DNA from: Clostridium sp. AM30-24
Lineage (GTDB): Bacteria > Bacillota > Clostridia > Lachnospirales > Lachnospiraceae
Reading direction: 5' to 3'
NCBI RefSeq assembly: GCF_003480435.1
Contig: NZ_QUJB01000007.1
Coordinates: 62,001 to 126,000, forward strand
Length of the DNA stretch: 64,000 nt
The notes below the pieces were generated by a model. The model was not told the DNA's origin, did no database searches, and saw only the letters and a program-made list of their open reading frames with translations. Position numbers and translations under genes: made by a program. Positions 1 to 7,603 of this stretch are shown here, in pieces; positions within the stretch are counted from its first letter, which is position 1, and every line of letters begins with the position of its first letter.

Positions 1-480
1 GCCGATAGACCGCAGGATTCCGGATAAAAGGTTATAAAGACAGGTAAAAGGAAGCCCTGCGAGGATAATGAAAAGGTAGGATTCAGCGTAAGGAATGAGT
101 TCGTCCGGGGTGTGGATCAGGTTTAAGATCGGATCCAGAAAGACGGTACACACACCGCTGATGATAAGGGCGATGATCATGCCGAGAAGAAGAGCGGTGA
201 AGACTTCCTCGCGGTATTTTTTTCTGTCACCGCTTCCGTAGAACTGACCGAGGATTACCGTGATCCCGGCGCAGAAGCCGTCGAGGATGAAGATAAAAAG
301 GTTCATAAGACTGCCGGAGATTCCCACAGAGGCAAAGGCGTTGGTGCCGAGAAATCTGCCCACGATCAGTGAGTCGGCAGTGTTGTAAAGCTGTTGTAAA
401 ATGTTTCCAAGCAGCAGTGGAACGGCGAGGGTTAAGATCTGCTGTCGGATATTGCCGGAAAGTAAAGAGGTCTGGTTCAT
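1..480 (-). CDS. MATE family efflux transporter, C-terminal part outside window
   Basis: N-terminal 160 residues of a multidrug and toxic compound extrusion transporter, which exports drugs or metabolites by Na+ or H+ antiport in the cytoplasmic membrane. The protein begins MNQTSLLSGNIRQQILTLAV and continues into the LPLLLGNILQQLYNTADS-type first helix and the GRFLGTNAFASVG segment that typify the DinF/MepA branch. Its start at 480 has an AGGAG site about 8 bases upstream on the minus strand. The gene runs off the left edge, so only about a third of the usual 440-460 residues is visible. The substrate cannot be inferred. It is divergent from the LysR gene that follows. Confidence 0.85.
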   Translation of the reverse strand, partial: MNQTSLLSGNIRQQILTLAVPLLLGNILQQLYNTADSLIVGRFLGTNAFASVGISGSLMNLFIFILDGFCAGITVILGQFYGSGDRKKYREEVFTALLLGMIIALIISGVCTVFLDPILNLIHTPDELIPYAESYLFIILAGLPFTCLYNLLSGILRSIG

Positions 481-722
481 GGTTATGTACTCCTGAAATA
501 TAATCTTCTGATACCGGATGTTCCGCACTGCGTACTCCAAATTCTATGCGCTGCTCCGGCTGGTGCCAAATCTGAAGGTTCAGTACCTTCACAGAAATCA
601 GTGTATCACAGAAAATATTAATTGAAAAATGAATAATTAAAAAGTAAAATATAATCAAAATGATATATTTTGAACAGGATAAAATATTTGCAGTAAAAAA
701 ATCGGAGAAAACGGAGATCATT
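481..722. other. Divergent intergenic region, MATE / LysR
   Basis: About 240 bases separating divergent starts. The right part is AT-rich and holds TATAAT-like sequence near 650, a plausible promoter for the LysR gene. Positions 579-594 (TTCAGTACCTTCACAG) match, in reverse orientation, bases 28780-28795 inside an inverted-repeat element far away, so part of a dispersed repeat may lie here. No gene is seen. Confidence 0.4.
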
Positions 723-1613
723 ATGACAAAAACGGAGTTGGAGGCATTCCTGGCAGTTCTCCAGTACGGCAGTATCTCAGCAGCGGCAGAACGGCTTTTT
801 ATCACACAGCCGGCTATGAGCCGCAGAATGAAATCGATGGAAGAGGAACTGGGATACAGCCTTTTTGAGCGTGGACGCGGTCAGAGAAGCGTGGAACTTA
901 CAGAGAATGGAAAAGAATTCGTTCCGGTCGCGGAACGCCTGTTGACACTTTACAGGGAGGCGGAGGAGATACCGAGAAGAAAGAAAAGTCCGCTTCTGCG
1001 AGTCAGCACAGTGAACAGCATTGCTTTTTATCTGATGCCGGCTGTATTGAAAGAAATGATGTCCGCTCGGGACACCTGCAGCATTGAATTTAAGACGGGG
1101 CGTTCTTCTGACATTTATGGGTATGTGGAAAATGGAAGTGTTGATGTGGCTCTGGTCTCGGATCTTTTAAATTCCAGAAGAATAGTTCCGTTCCCTGTGT
1201 TCAGGGAGCCGTTCGTGTTTGCCGGTGGTGAGAGCTGGAGAGAAACGGGGCGAGTGACTCCGGATATGCTGGATCCGGAAGAACAGATCCGGCTGCCGTG
1301 GAATCCGGAATATGATATCTGGCACAGCCGATGGTTTCTGCCGGATGCAAATCCGAGTCTCACAGCGGATAAGATGGAATTTCTGGAATATTTTCTGAAT
1401 GGAAAAAAATGGGCGGTGATCCCACTTCTTGTTGCAAGGCGATTCAAGAGACAAGACGTGTGGATCTGTCCGATGGAAGGCGGACCGGAGGACATGACGA
1501 TCTATGGACTCACAAAAGAGAACCGGATGGATGATCAGATCCGAAGATTTTTTCAGTGTGTGAGAGAAGAACTGCAGATGATCGATGGGATAGAGTTGTT
1601 TTCAGGAAGATAA
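723..1613 (+). CDS. LysR family transcriptional regulator
   Basis: 296-residue LysR-type regulator. The N-terminal winged helix-turn-helix covers about residues 1-60 (LEAFLAVLQYGSISAAAERLFITQPAMSRRMKSMEEELGYSLF); the substrate-binding domain follows. I take the ATG at 723, preceded by a GGAG site; an upstream in-frame ATG at 660 adds 21 residues without a ribosome site and makes the LysR N-terminus unusually long. It is clearly paralogous to the regulator at 12307, sharing a C-terminal W...D.WH...F / EFL.YF...G..WA..P pattern. LysR proteins often control the divergent neighbour, here the MATE exporter, but the effector is unknown. Confidence 0.9.
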   Translation: MTKTELEAFLAVLQYGSISAAAERLFITQPAMSRRMKSMEEELGYSLFERGRGQRSVELTENGKEFVPVAERLLTLYREAEEIPRRKKSPLLRVSTVNSIAFYLMPAVLKEMMSARDTCSIEFKTGRSSDIYGYVENGSVDVALVSDLLNSRRIVPFPVFREPFVFAGGESWRETGRVTPDMLDPEEQIRLPWNPEYDIWHSRWFLPDANPSLTADKMEFLEYFLNGKKWAVIPLLVARRFKRQDVWICPMEGGPEDMTIYGLTKENRMDDQIRRFFQCVREELQMIDGIELFSGR

Positions 1614-1662
1614 AGAGAGATCCTGGTCTCTCGGAAAAATTTATAATTAAATTTCAGACAGG

Positions 1663-1716
1663 AAAAAGGGCCCAGCCATCGGAACATACCCCAGGATTCC
1701 GGTGCGGGCCCTTTTT
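1663..1716. terminator. Bidirectional terminator between LysR and gltS
   Basis: AAAAAGGGCCC pairs with GGGCCCTTTTT, with a second inner stem ATCGGAA/TTCCGGT. The A and T tracts on both sides let it end both converging genes. Confidence 0.85.
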
Positions 1717-1749
1717 CAAGAGTTACAATCTATGATCTCAAATTGGATC

Positions 1750-2940
1750 TTACAGGAAGTTCATAAATGTCGTAATAATAAGTGCATTGAAGAAATCGAT
1801 GAACAGACTTCCTACTAACGGCACTACGAAGTATGCGGTCGGAGCCGGACCATACTTTGCGGTGATCGCCTGCATGTTTGCCATAGCGTTCGGTGTAGCA
1901 CCCATACCAAATCCACAGAAGCCGGATGTCATAACGGCTGCGTCGTAGTTCTTTCCGAGAAGGTTGAATACTACGAAGTAAGCGAAGATTGCCATGAGAA
2001 CTGTCTGTGCCGCAAGCATTACGATCATCGGAAGTGCAAGCTCTGCAAGCTGCCATAACTTTAATCCCATCATTGCGAGACCAAGGAATAAGGAAAGAGA
2101 GAAGCTTCCGATCGTGCTGATCTCTTCCATCGGCATATCTTTGTGGGTTGCGTCAACAATGTTACGGATGATAGCAGCAACAACCATTGCTCCGATGTAG
2201 CTCGGGAATGTCATTAACTTGTTAAGGAATAAAGAAACGATCGTGCCGGCACCGATTGCGATTGCAAGGTATAATGCGCTGTCCAGGAATCTTCTGGAAT
2301 CGATCGCGCCGGTAACTTCGTTCTTATCAACTGTAATCTCATCACTGCCGGTAGCAGTCTCTGTGGACTTTAAGTTCAGGGAATGGATACGACGGTAAGC
2401 GAGCGGTCCGCCGATCATACAGCCGGCAACAAGACCGAAGGTTGCGGATGCGATCGCAACCGCGTTAGCGCCTGCAACACCAGCTTCCTCAAGAACCGGT
2501 CCGAATGCACCTGCGGTACCATGTCCGCCGACCATCGGGATGGAACCAACCGCAAGACCAAGTCTCGGGTCGAGATGGAAAGCACCGGCAAGTACAGCGC
2601 CAAGGCCATTCTGAAGAGCAACCATGATAATGGAAACTAACAGGAATAAGAGTACCTGAACGCCGCCCTTCTTTAAGAGACGGAAACATGCGGTGTAACC
2701 AACACTACAGAAGAATACAGTCATGAAGAAGGACTGTAATGTGTTGTCGAAAGAGATTTCGAGGATTCCTGCGGATCTTAAAATCAGGTGAACAACTGCG
2801 TAAACAACGCCGCCGACAACCGGCTCAGGAATACAGTATTTTGTTAAGAATGGGATCTTGCTTACAAGGAAACGTCCAAGAAGCAGAACGAGAGCAGCAA
2901 CTGCGACTGCCTGATACATGTTAAGTTCAATTTGTAACAT
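1750..2940 (-). CDS. gltS: Sodium/glutamate symporter GltS
   Basis: 396-residue inner-membrane Na+-coupled glutamate uptake carrier of the GltS family. The N-terminus with LLGRFLVSKIPFLTKYCIPEPVVGG, the central GGHGTAGAFGP loop and the C-terminal GFGMGATPNAMANM loop are family hallmarks: two inverted-topology halves each with a glycine-rich re-entrant loop. Length is normal (about 400). A strong GGAGGT site precedes the ATG. Its upstream region carries TTTTGT direct repeats matching the GlnL operator, and the GlnK/GlnL-like regulators are encoded immediately upstream on the same strand but end at their own terminator, so gltS is probably a separately transcribed regulatory target. Confidence 0.95.
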   Translation of the reverse strand: MLQIELNMYQAVAVAALVLLLGRFLVSKIPFLTKYCIPEPVVGGVVYAVVHLILRSAGILEISFDNTLQSFFMTVFFCSVGYTACFRLLKKGGVQVLLFLLVSIIMVALQNGLGAVLAGAFHLDPRLGLAVGSIPMVGGHGTAGAFGPVLEEAGVAGANAVAIASATFGLVAGCMIGGPLAYRRIHSLNLKSTETATGSDEITVDKNEVTGAIDSRRFLDSALYLAIAIGAGTIVSLFLNKLMTFPSYIGAMVVAAIIRNIVDATHKDMPMEEISTIGSFSLSLFLGLAMMGLKLWQLAELALPMIVMLAAQTVLMAIFAYFVVFNLLGKNYDAAVMTSGFCGFGMGATPNAMANMQAITAKYGPAPTAYFVVPLVGSLFIDFFNALIITTFMNFL

Positions 2941-2973
2941 AGTTTTTTATACCTCCATACCTTTTATGGTCAG

Positions 2974-3040
2974 AGTATAAGAATGTTCCTTCAAAAAAAA
3001 TCATAAAGTTACAAAAAGTTACAAAAATTACTTAACAAAA
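2974..3040 (-). promoter_or_regulatory. gltS promoter region with GlnL-type operator repeats
   Basis: Read on the minus strand, TTTTGT-N4-TTTTGT occupies 3026 to 3011, and a third TTTTGT lies at 3040-3035. A TATACT -10 box is at 2979-2974 with no good -35, as expected for an activator-dependent promoter. In Bacillus subtilis GlnL binds exactly TTTTGT-N4-TTTTGT in front of glsA-glnT. The site would lie about 44-59 bases upstream of the estimated transcript start. Confidence 0.6.
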
Positions 3041-3113
3041 AATCGTAAATTCTTAACAAGATTTCTACATGTAATAGTTGAAAACATGTGAAAAGTTCTG
3101 AACCGGAAAAGAA

Positions 3114-3144
3114 ATACGCCGAAGAAAGCGATATTCCGGCGCAT
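3114..3144 (-). terminator. Terminator of the glnKL-like operon
   Basis: On the minus strand ATGCGCCG pairs with CGGCGTAT, followed by TTCTTTT. It ends the two-component operon before gltS. Confidence 0.6.
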
Positions 3145-3159
3145 AGAAATTAACATATT

Positions 3160-4002
3160 TTAGCGCTCTGCTTCCAGCATCAGTCCGTCAATAAACTTTT
3201 TGATGCTGACCTTGCCTCCTGAGGAGCGCTTTCCTCTGAGATAGTCCATCTCCGCCTTCACATCCTCAAAGGAGAACAGGGTTCCGGAGTACAGGGTGTA
3301 GGTCTCGTTCATGAAATCCTCGATTCCCATATGGGCGATATTGGACATTCCGGCTGCGATGGTACGGCGGATCCGCTGCTCCATATTTTTCGGGGAATCA
3401 CTGACCGCCTCGCACATCTGCGACACACTTAAATTGGATACAGGAATATGATTCTCGTGAAGATATTCGCAGATCTTTATGATATCCGGACATCCTTTTT
3501 CTCCGGACATGCCGACGCGGTTTAAGATGTATTTTAATTTCCTGCCGTAGTCATCTGATTCCGGTTTCATTCCCTTTGGCATATTGTCGATCTCGTTCAT
3601 GAACATCCGGCGGATATTCGCCAGAGTGTGTTCGTTTGTGATCTGCTGTTCCACATTTTTTAATACGGAACGGACCTCGATCAGGTTGATCGGCTTGCTG
3701 ATAAAGAAGTCGATCCCGGCGCTGTACGCCTTGCTGATCAGCTCTTTGGCGGACACCTGAGAGATCATAATACATTTGATCGTGGTGTTCACGGTACGCA
3801 GCTCTTTTACAAATTCAACGCCGTCCTTTACCGGCATGAAAAAGTCGACGAGGACAACATCAGGCTTTGACCGCAGAACGTCGGCAAGGTTTGCCGGTTC
3901 TCCGCCGCAGTCGCCGCAGATTTCTCCGAGTCCTTGTGCCTCGATGATGTCTTCTAAAATATTGATGACGGACAGGTCGTCTTCTACGATATAGATCCTC
4001 AT
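3160..4002 (-). CDS. GlnL/YcbB-like response regulator
   Basis: 280-residue response regulator. The receiver domain fills about residues 1-120, with the acidic pocket at residues 7-9, phospho-acceptor Asp53 in VDFFMPVKDG and the conserved Lys in FFISKPIN. The C-terminal part (about 150-275) resembles the YcbB DNA-binding domain of B. subtilis GlnL rather than an OmpR or NarL effector. Its start overlaps the kinase stop by 4 bases (ATGA), implying translational coupling. By analogy it senses extracellular glutamine/glutamate through the kinase and activates the adjacent gltS, whose upstream DNA has GlnL-type repeats. Confidence 0.85.
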   Translation of the reverse strand: MRIYIVEDDLSVINILEDIIEAQGLGEICGDCGGEPANLADVLRSKPDVVLVDFFMPVKDGVEFVKELRTVNTTIKCIMISQVSAKELISKAYSAGIDFFISKPINLIEVRSVLKNVEQQITNEHTLANIRRMFMNEIDNMPKGMKPESDDYGRKLKYILNRVGMSGEKGCPDIIKICEYLHENHIPVSNLSVSQMCEAVSDSPKNMEQRIRRTIAAGMSNIAHMGIEDFMNETYTLYSGTLFSFEDVKAEMDYLRGKRSSGGKVSIKKFIDGLMLEAER

Positions 4003-5297
4003 AATTCTTCCTCCACAAGGGATGCAGCTGGAATCATAACAGTAAAGGCAGTTCCGCTGCCTTGCTCCGATCTCACTTCGATGCTTCCCTTAAACTGTTC
4101 TTCCACGGTCATTTTTACCCCATAAAGACCGACACCGCGGAAGATATTTCCGGTTTTATGGTCAAATTTCGTTGAATATCCCATTTTAAAAATATTCGGC
4201 AGATGGCGGGAGGAAATTCCGGGTCCGTCATCTGTGACACAGAAGATGTAGTTCCCGTTACGAAGGTGCTCTTCGATGCAGATCGTGCCGATCTTCCGGT
4301 CGGATTCGATGGCCTCAATGGCATTGTTGACAAGATTTTTTAACACGGCCATGAGTTCGTAGTGCTCCTCGGTCATAAAGTTGTCCGAGCATCGGAACTC
4401 CAGCTGGATATGGACATTTTTCGCCTCCAGCATATGGTAGGTGGTGTCTTCAAGGATCTTTAAGATATCCTGAAAGCTCATCCGTTTCTCATCGTATTCC
4501 TCGGAGATCTCCTCCTCAATTCCCTGAATGATCCGGATATAGTCTTTCTTGATCTCGTGGACATCCCGCGCGATGGAGAGTGACATGTGCTTCATATCAT
4601 CCGGCACGTCCATCTCGTTTAACTTCTCGTAGAGCTTATAGGCGTTCGCCATGACGGATTCGATCTCCTCGGAATTCTTCCGCATGAAGTAGATCTCATT
4701 CTTTAAGCCTGTAGTCATTAAGAACAGGCGGCGGTAACGGTTCTCGTGCTCTTCGTTTTTTAAAAGAGTCCGGTAGTGACTTTCCGCCATTAAGATCAGG
4801 CTTGTGAGGAAAGTCCGGAACAGGGCGATCAGGAGAAGGTATCCGGCCTTTTCTGGTGTCATAGTGTGGAGTGAGCTCTCTGAGATACAGAGTTCCACCA
4901 GATTCGATCCAAAATCTGCAAAAAAGACCGCCGGAAATAACCGGCTGAAGGACACGGTATGTTTTCCGGGGATCATGGCGTTAAAGATGATCCCGTAGCA
5001 GAAATAGAAGACCGCGTTTGGAAATAAATTTTCCGCGGATGTTATGAGATCAGCACCACCGTTTACCGCTGCAATCAGTCGGAACAGAAAAACGATCACC
5101 GCAGTTACGGAACAGGTCATCGTCGTGGAAAGATTTTTTCCCAGCGTCATTAAGAGGACCGGGAGCACGATAACAGAAGAAGAGATACGGAAATTATATA
5201 CAAAAAGATTCCAGTAGAGCTGGGATACGAGGGCGACGATCGCTCCGATCAGAACCATGCGTTTCAGATCCCTGACGCTCTTATTTTCATTTATCAT
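3999..5297 (-). CDS. GlnK/YcbA-like membrane sensor histidine kinase
   Basis: 432 residues. Residues 1-190 contain about five or six hydrophobic membrane segments. A short linker leads to a dimerisation region with candidate phospho-acceptor His247 (DVHEIKKDY), then a HATPase domain with N box NNAIEA (324-329), G1 box DDGPGIS (about 356-362) and G2 box GVGLYG (388-393). The N-terminal membrane sensor and H-E-I-K-K-D-Y H box resemble the GlnK (YcbA) kinases. It is the first gene of a two-gene operon and has its own good promoter. The ligand is inferred from the neighbouring gltS, not seen. Confidence 0.85.
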   Translation of the reverse strand: MINENKSVRDLKRMVLIGAIVALVSQLYWNLFVYNFRISSSVIVLPVLLMTLGKNLSTTMTCSVTAVIVFLFRLIAAVNGGADLITSAENLFPNAVFYFCYGIIFNAMIPGKHTVSFSRLFPAVFFADFGSNLVELCISESSLHTMTPEKAGYLLLIALFRTFLTSLILMAESHYRTLLKNEEHENRYRRLFLMTTGLKNEIYFMRKNSEEIESVMANAYKLYEKLNEMDVPDDMKHMSLSIARDVHEIKKDYIRIIQGIEEEISEEYDEKRMSFQDILKILEDTTYHMLEAKNVHIQLEFRCSDNFMTEEHYELMAVLKNLVNNAIEAIESDRKIGTICIEEHLRNGNYIFCVTDDGPGISSRHLPNIFKMGYSTKFDHKTGNIFRGVGLYGVKMTVEEQFKGSIEVRSEQGSGTAFTVMIPAASLVEEEL

Positions 5298-5341
5298 TCG
5301 GTATCCCCCTCTGTGGCTGTTCGATAAAAATCAATAATATA

Positions 5342-5370
5342 ATGATACGTTATTGTTAAAAAAAAGTCAA
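5342..5370 (-). promoter_or_regulatory. Sigma-A promoter of the kinase/regulator operon
   Basis: Minus strand TTGACT (5370-5365), 17-base spacer, TATCAT (5347-5342), about 45 bases before the kinase start. Confidence 0.75.
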
Positions 5371-5446
5371 CGGAGCGAGGGTTAAGATATTTTTGTAAGA
5401 AGGCTCAAAATTGTGAGAAAAATAGGGCGAAACTTTATTTTTTGTA

Positions 5447-5475
5447 TTGTAAGATTTTCGGTCTTCGATTATAAT
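5447..5475 (+). promoter_or_regulatory. Sigma-A promoter of the aminotransferase gene
   Basis: TTGTAA (5447-5452), 17-base spacer, perfect TATAAT (5470-5475), 73 bases before the start codon. Confidence 0.75.
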
Positions 5476-5548
5476 ATAGTCATAGGGGACAGACACCGTA
5501 AGGGGTTTTCGGTGCTGTAAAAAACGAAAAATTGAGGAGGATACTGAC

Positions 5549-6829
5549 ATGAAACCATACCGCGAAATGTCAAAGGAAGAACTTGCATCTTTAAAGGAGC
5601 AGCTTGAGGCTGTGTACAAAGAGTATCAGGGAAAAAATTTAAGCCTGAATATGGCACGTGGCAAGCCATGTAAGGAGCAGCTCGACCTTTCCCTTCCGAT
5701 GATGGATGTCTTAAACAGCTCCAGCGACTATATCTCCGCTGATGGCGATGTAAGAAACTATGGAATCCTGACCGGTATTCAGGAAGCAAAAGAGCTGATG
5801 GGAGCTATGATGGATGCTCCGGCTGAAAATATCGTTATGTACGGAAATGCCAGCCTGACATTGATGTTTGATACGGTAAGCCGTGCCTGGACACATGGTG
5901 TTTGCGGAAGTACTCCGTGGTGCAAACTCGACAAAGTAAAATTCCTCTGCCCGGTTCCGGGATATGACAGACACTTTGCAATCACCCAGTACTTCGGTAT
6001 TGAGATGATCAATATTCCGATGACAGCCGATGGTCCGGATATGGATCTTGTTGAAAAATATGTAAATAACGATGAGACCGTAAAGGGCATCTGGTGCGTT
6101 CCGCTTTATTCGAACCCGTCCGGACAGTCCTATTCCGACGAAACAGTAAAGAGATTCGCAAACTTAAAGCCGGCAGCAAAAGACTTCAGAATCATCTGGG
6201 ATAACGCTTACTGCGTACATCATTTACACCCGGATCATCCGGATCATATCCTTGATATCCTCTCCGAGTGTGCAAAGGCCGGAAATCCGGATATGGTATA
6301 TAAGATCGGTTCCACAGCGAAGATCACATTCCCGGGATCCGCTATCTCCGCGATCGCTACATCCAAGGCGAATATCGAAGATATGAAGAAACAGATGAAC
6401 GTACAGTTTATCAGCCATGATAAGATCAACCAGCTCCGTCATGTGCGCTTCTTCAAGAACCTTGATGGAATCAAGGCTCAGATGGCAAAACATGCCGCGA
6501 TCCTCTGCCCGAAATTCGAGGCGGTTGACGAGATCTTAAATAAAGAGCTCGGCGGACTTGAGATTGGTAAGTGGACAAAACCGAACGGAGGATATTTCGT
6601 TTCTTTCGATTCTCTTGATGGATGCGCGAAGGCGATCGTTGCAAAGTGTAAGGATGCCGGTGTTGTCATGACAGGCGCAGGTGCAACCTACCCATACGGA
6701 AAGGATCCGCATGACTCCAATATCCGTATTGCTCCGTCCTTCCCGACACTGGAAGATTTAAAGCTTGCGGCTGAGATTTTCTGCGTATGCGTAAAACTTG
6801 TAAGTATCGACAAGCTCCTTGCTGAATAA
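5549..6829 (+). CDS. Type Ic aspartate aminotransferase (PLP-dependent)
   Basis: 426-residue fold-type I aminotransferase of the type Ic aspartate aminotransferase family (the MocR-like AspAT group that includes mycobacterial Rv3722c). It interconverts aspartate + 2-oxoglutarate with oxaloacetate + glutamate in the cytoplasm. The PLP lysine is K258 in GSTAKITFPGS, and D218 in IIWDNAY would pair with the pyridine nitrogen. MARGKPCKEQLDLS near residue 35 and SNPSGQSYSDETV near 190 are also family features. GAGGA precedes the ATG. It is a single gene with its own promoter and terminator. The exact amino donor is inferred from family. Confidence 0.88.
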   Translation: MKPYREMSKEELASLKEQLEAVYKEYQGKNLSLNMARGKPCKEQLDLSLPMMDVLNSSSDYISADGDVRNYGILTGIQEAKELMGAMMDAPAENIVMYGNASLTLMFDTVSRAWTHGVCGSTPWCKLDKVKFLCPVPGYDRHFAITQYFGIEMINIPMTADGPDMDLVEKYVNNDETVKGIWCVPLYSNPSGQSYSDETVKRFANLKPAAKDFRIIWDNAYCVHHLHPDHPDHILDILSECAKAGNPDMVYKIGSTAKITFPGSAISAIATSKANIEDMKKQMNVQFISHDKINQLRHVRFFKNLDGIKAQMAKHAAILCPKFEAVDEILNKELGGLEIGKWTKPNGGYFVSFDSLDGCAKAIVAKCKDAGVVMTGAGATYPYGKDPHDSNIRIAPSFPTLEDLKLAAEIFCVCVKLVSIDKLLAE

Positions 6830-6882
6830 GGCGGGAAAAACGGCAGACAGGCTGCCGGAGAAATAAAAACTGAAATGATCGT

Positions 6883-6936
6883 AAAAAAAGAGGGACTGAC
6901 AGCCGAATTACAGGTTGTCAGTCCTTTACTTTTTTG
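6883..6936 (+). terminator. Intrinsic terminator after the aminotransferase gene
   Basis: GGACTGACA (6893-6901) pairs with TGTCAGTCC (6916-6924), followed by TTTACTTTTTT; an A tract precedes the stem. Confidence 0.85.
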
Positions 6937-7039
6937 CGTTGGTATACTAAAATGAAAAAGACTATCGAAAACGGTAGGGGAATCCTTGAAAAAATACCGG
7001 AAAAACGTTTTAGCAACGTGCTTCCGGAAAAGGACGGAA

Positions 7040-7546
7040 ATGTTTATGAAAGAAAAAATTGAGAAACTGAAAAGCAGTCAGGGAAATGGGGAATCCAAGG
7101 AAATACAGGAACCGGCGAATGGAACAGGAACAGCAAAGAAAAAGTCCGGTCTGGCCCGCGAGGGGATTGCTTATCTGATCTTTGGTGTCCTGACAACAGT
7201 GATCGACTATGTGATCTCAAATCTTCTATATTATATATGGAAGATGGATCCGGTTCCTGCTCAGACCATTGCGTGGGTGGCTGCGGTGCTGTTCGCTTTT
7301 GTGACGAATAAGTGGTGGGTATTTGAGAGCCATACGCTGAATCCGGGGAAGGTATGGAGAGAGTTTGTTTCATTTGTTCTCTGCCGGGTAGCGACCTTCC
7401 TGTTTAACCTCGCGGCACTGTTTGTTATGGTGGACCTCATGAAAATGGAGTTCTTTCTCTGCAAGCTTCTGATCTCAGTTGTGGTCGTGATATTGAATTA
7501 TGTGTTTAGCAAGATCCTGATTTTTACGAATGACAAAAAGAAATGA
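7040..7546 (+). CDS. GtrA family membrane protein
   Basis: 168-residue protein: a charged cytoplasmic N-terminus of about 40 residues, then four hydrophobic segments starting at REGIAYLIFGVLTTVIDYVISN, with the FVTNKWWVFES motif in the middle and a C-terminal VVVVILNYVFSKILIF helix. This is the GtrA/GtcA fold, thought to move polyprenyl-phosphate-linked sugars across the membrane for glycosylation of wall polymers. I choose the ATG at 7040 after AAGGACGG; a TTG at 6986 after AGGGG would add 18 residues. It lies 57 bases before the yfhO-like gene; in B. subtilis GtrA-type and YfhO proteins act together with a CsbB-type glycosyltransferase, which is not present here. Confidence 0.8.
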   Translation: MFMKEKIEKLKSSQGNGESKEIQEPANGTGTAKKKSGLAREGIAYLIFGVLTTVIDYVISNLLYYIWKMDPVPAQTIAWVAAVLFAFVTNKWWVFESHTLNPGKVWREFVSFVLCRVATFLFNLAALFVMVDLMKMEFFLCKLLISVVVVILNYVFSKILIFTNDKKK

Positions 7547-7603
7547 CCGGATCAGATCTTGAAGTGCGAAATACCTTTTGCGTAGACGGAGGAGTTTTAC
7601 GGT

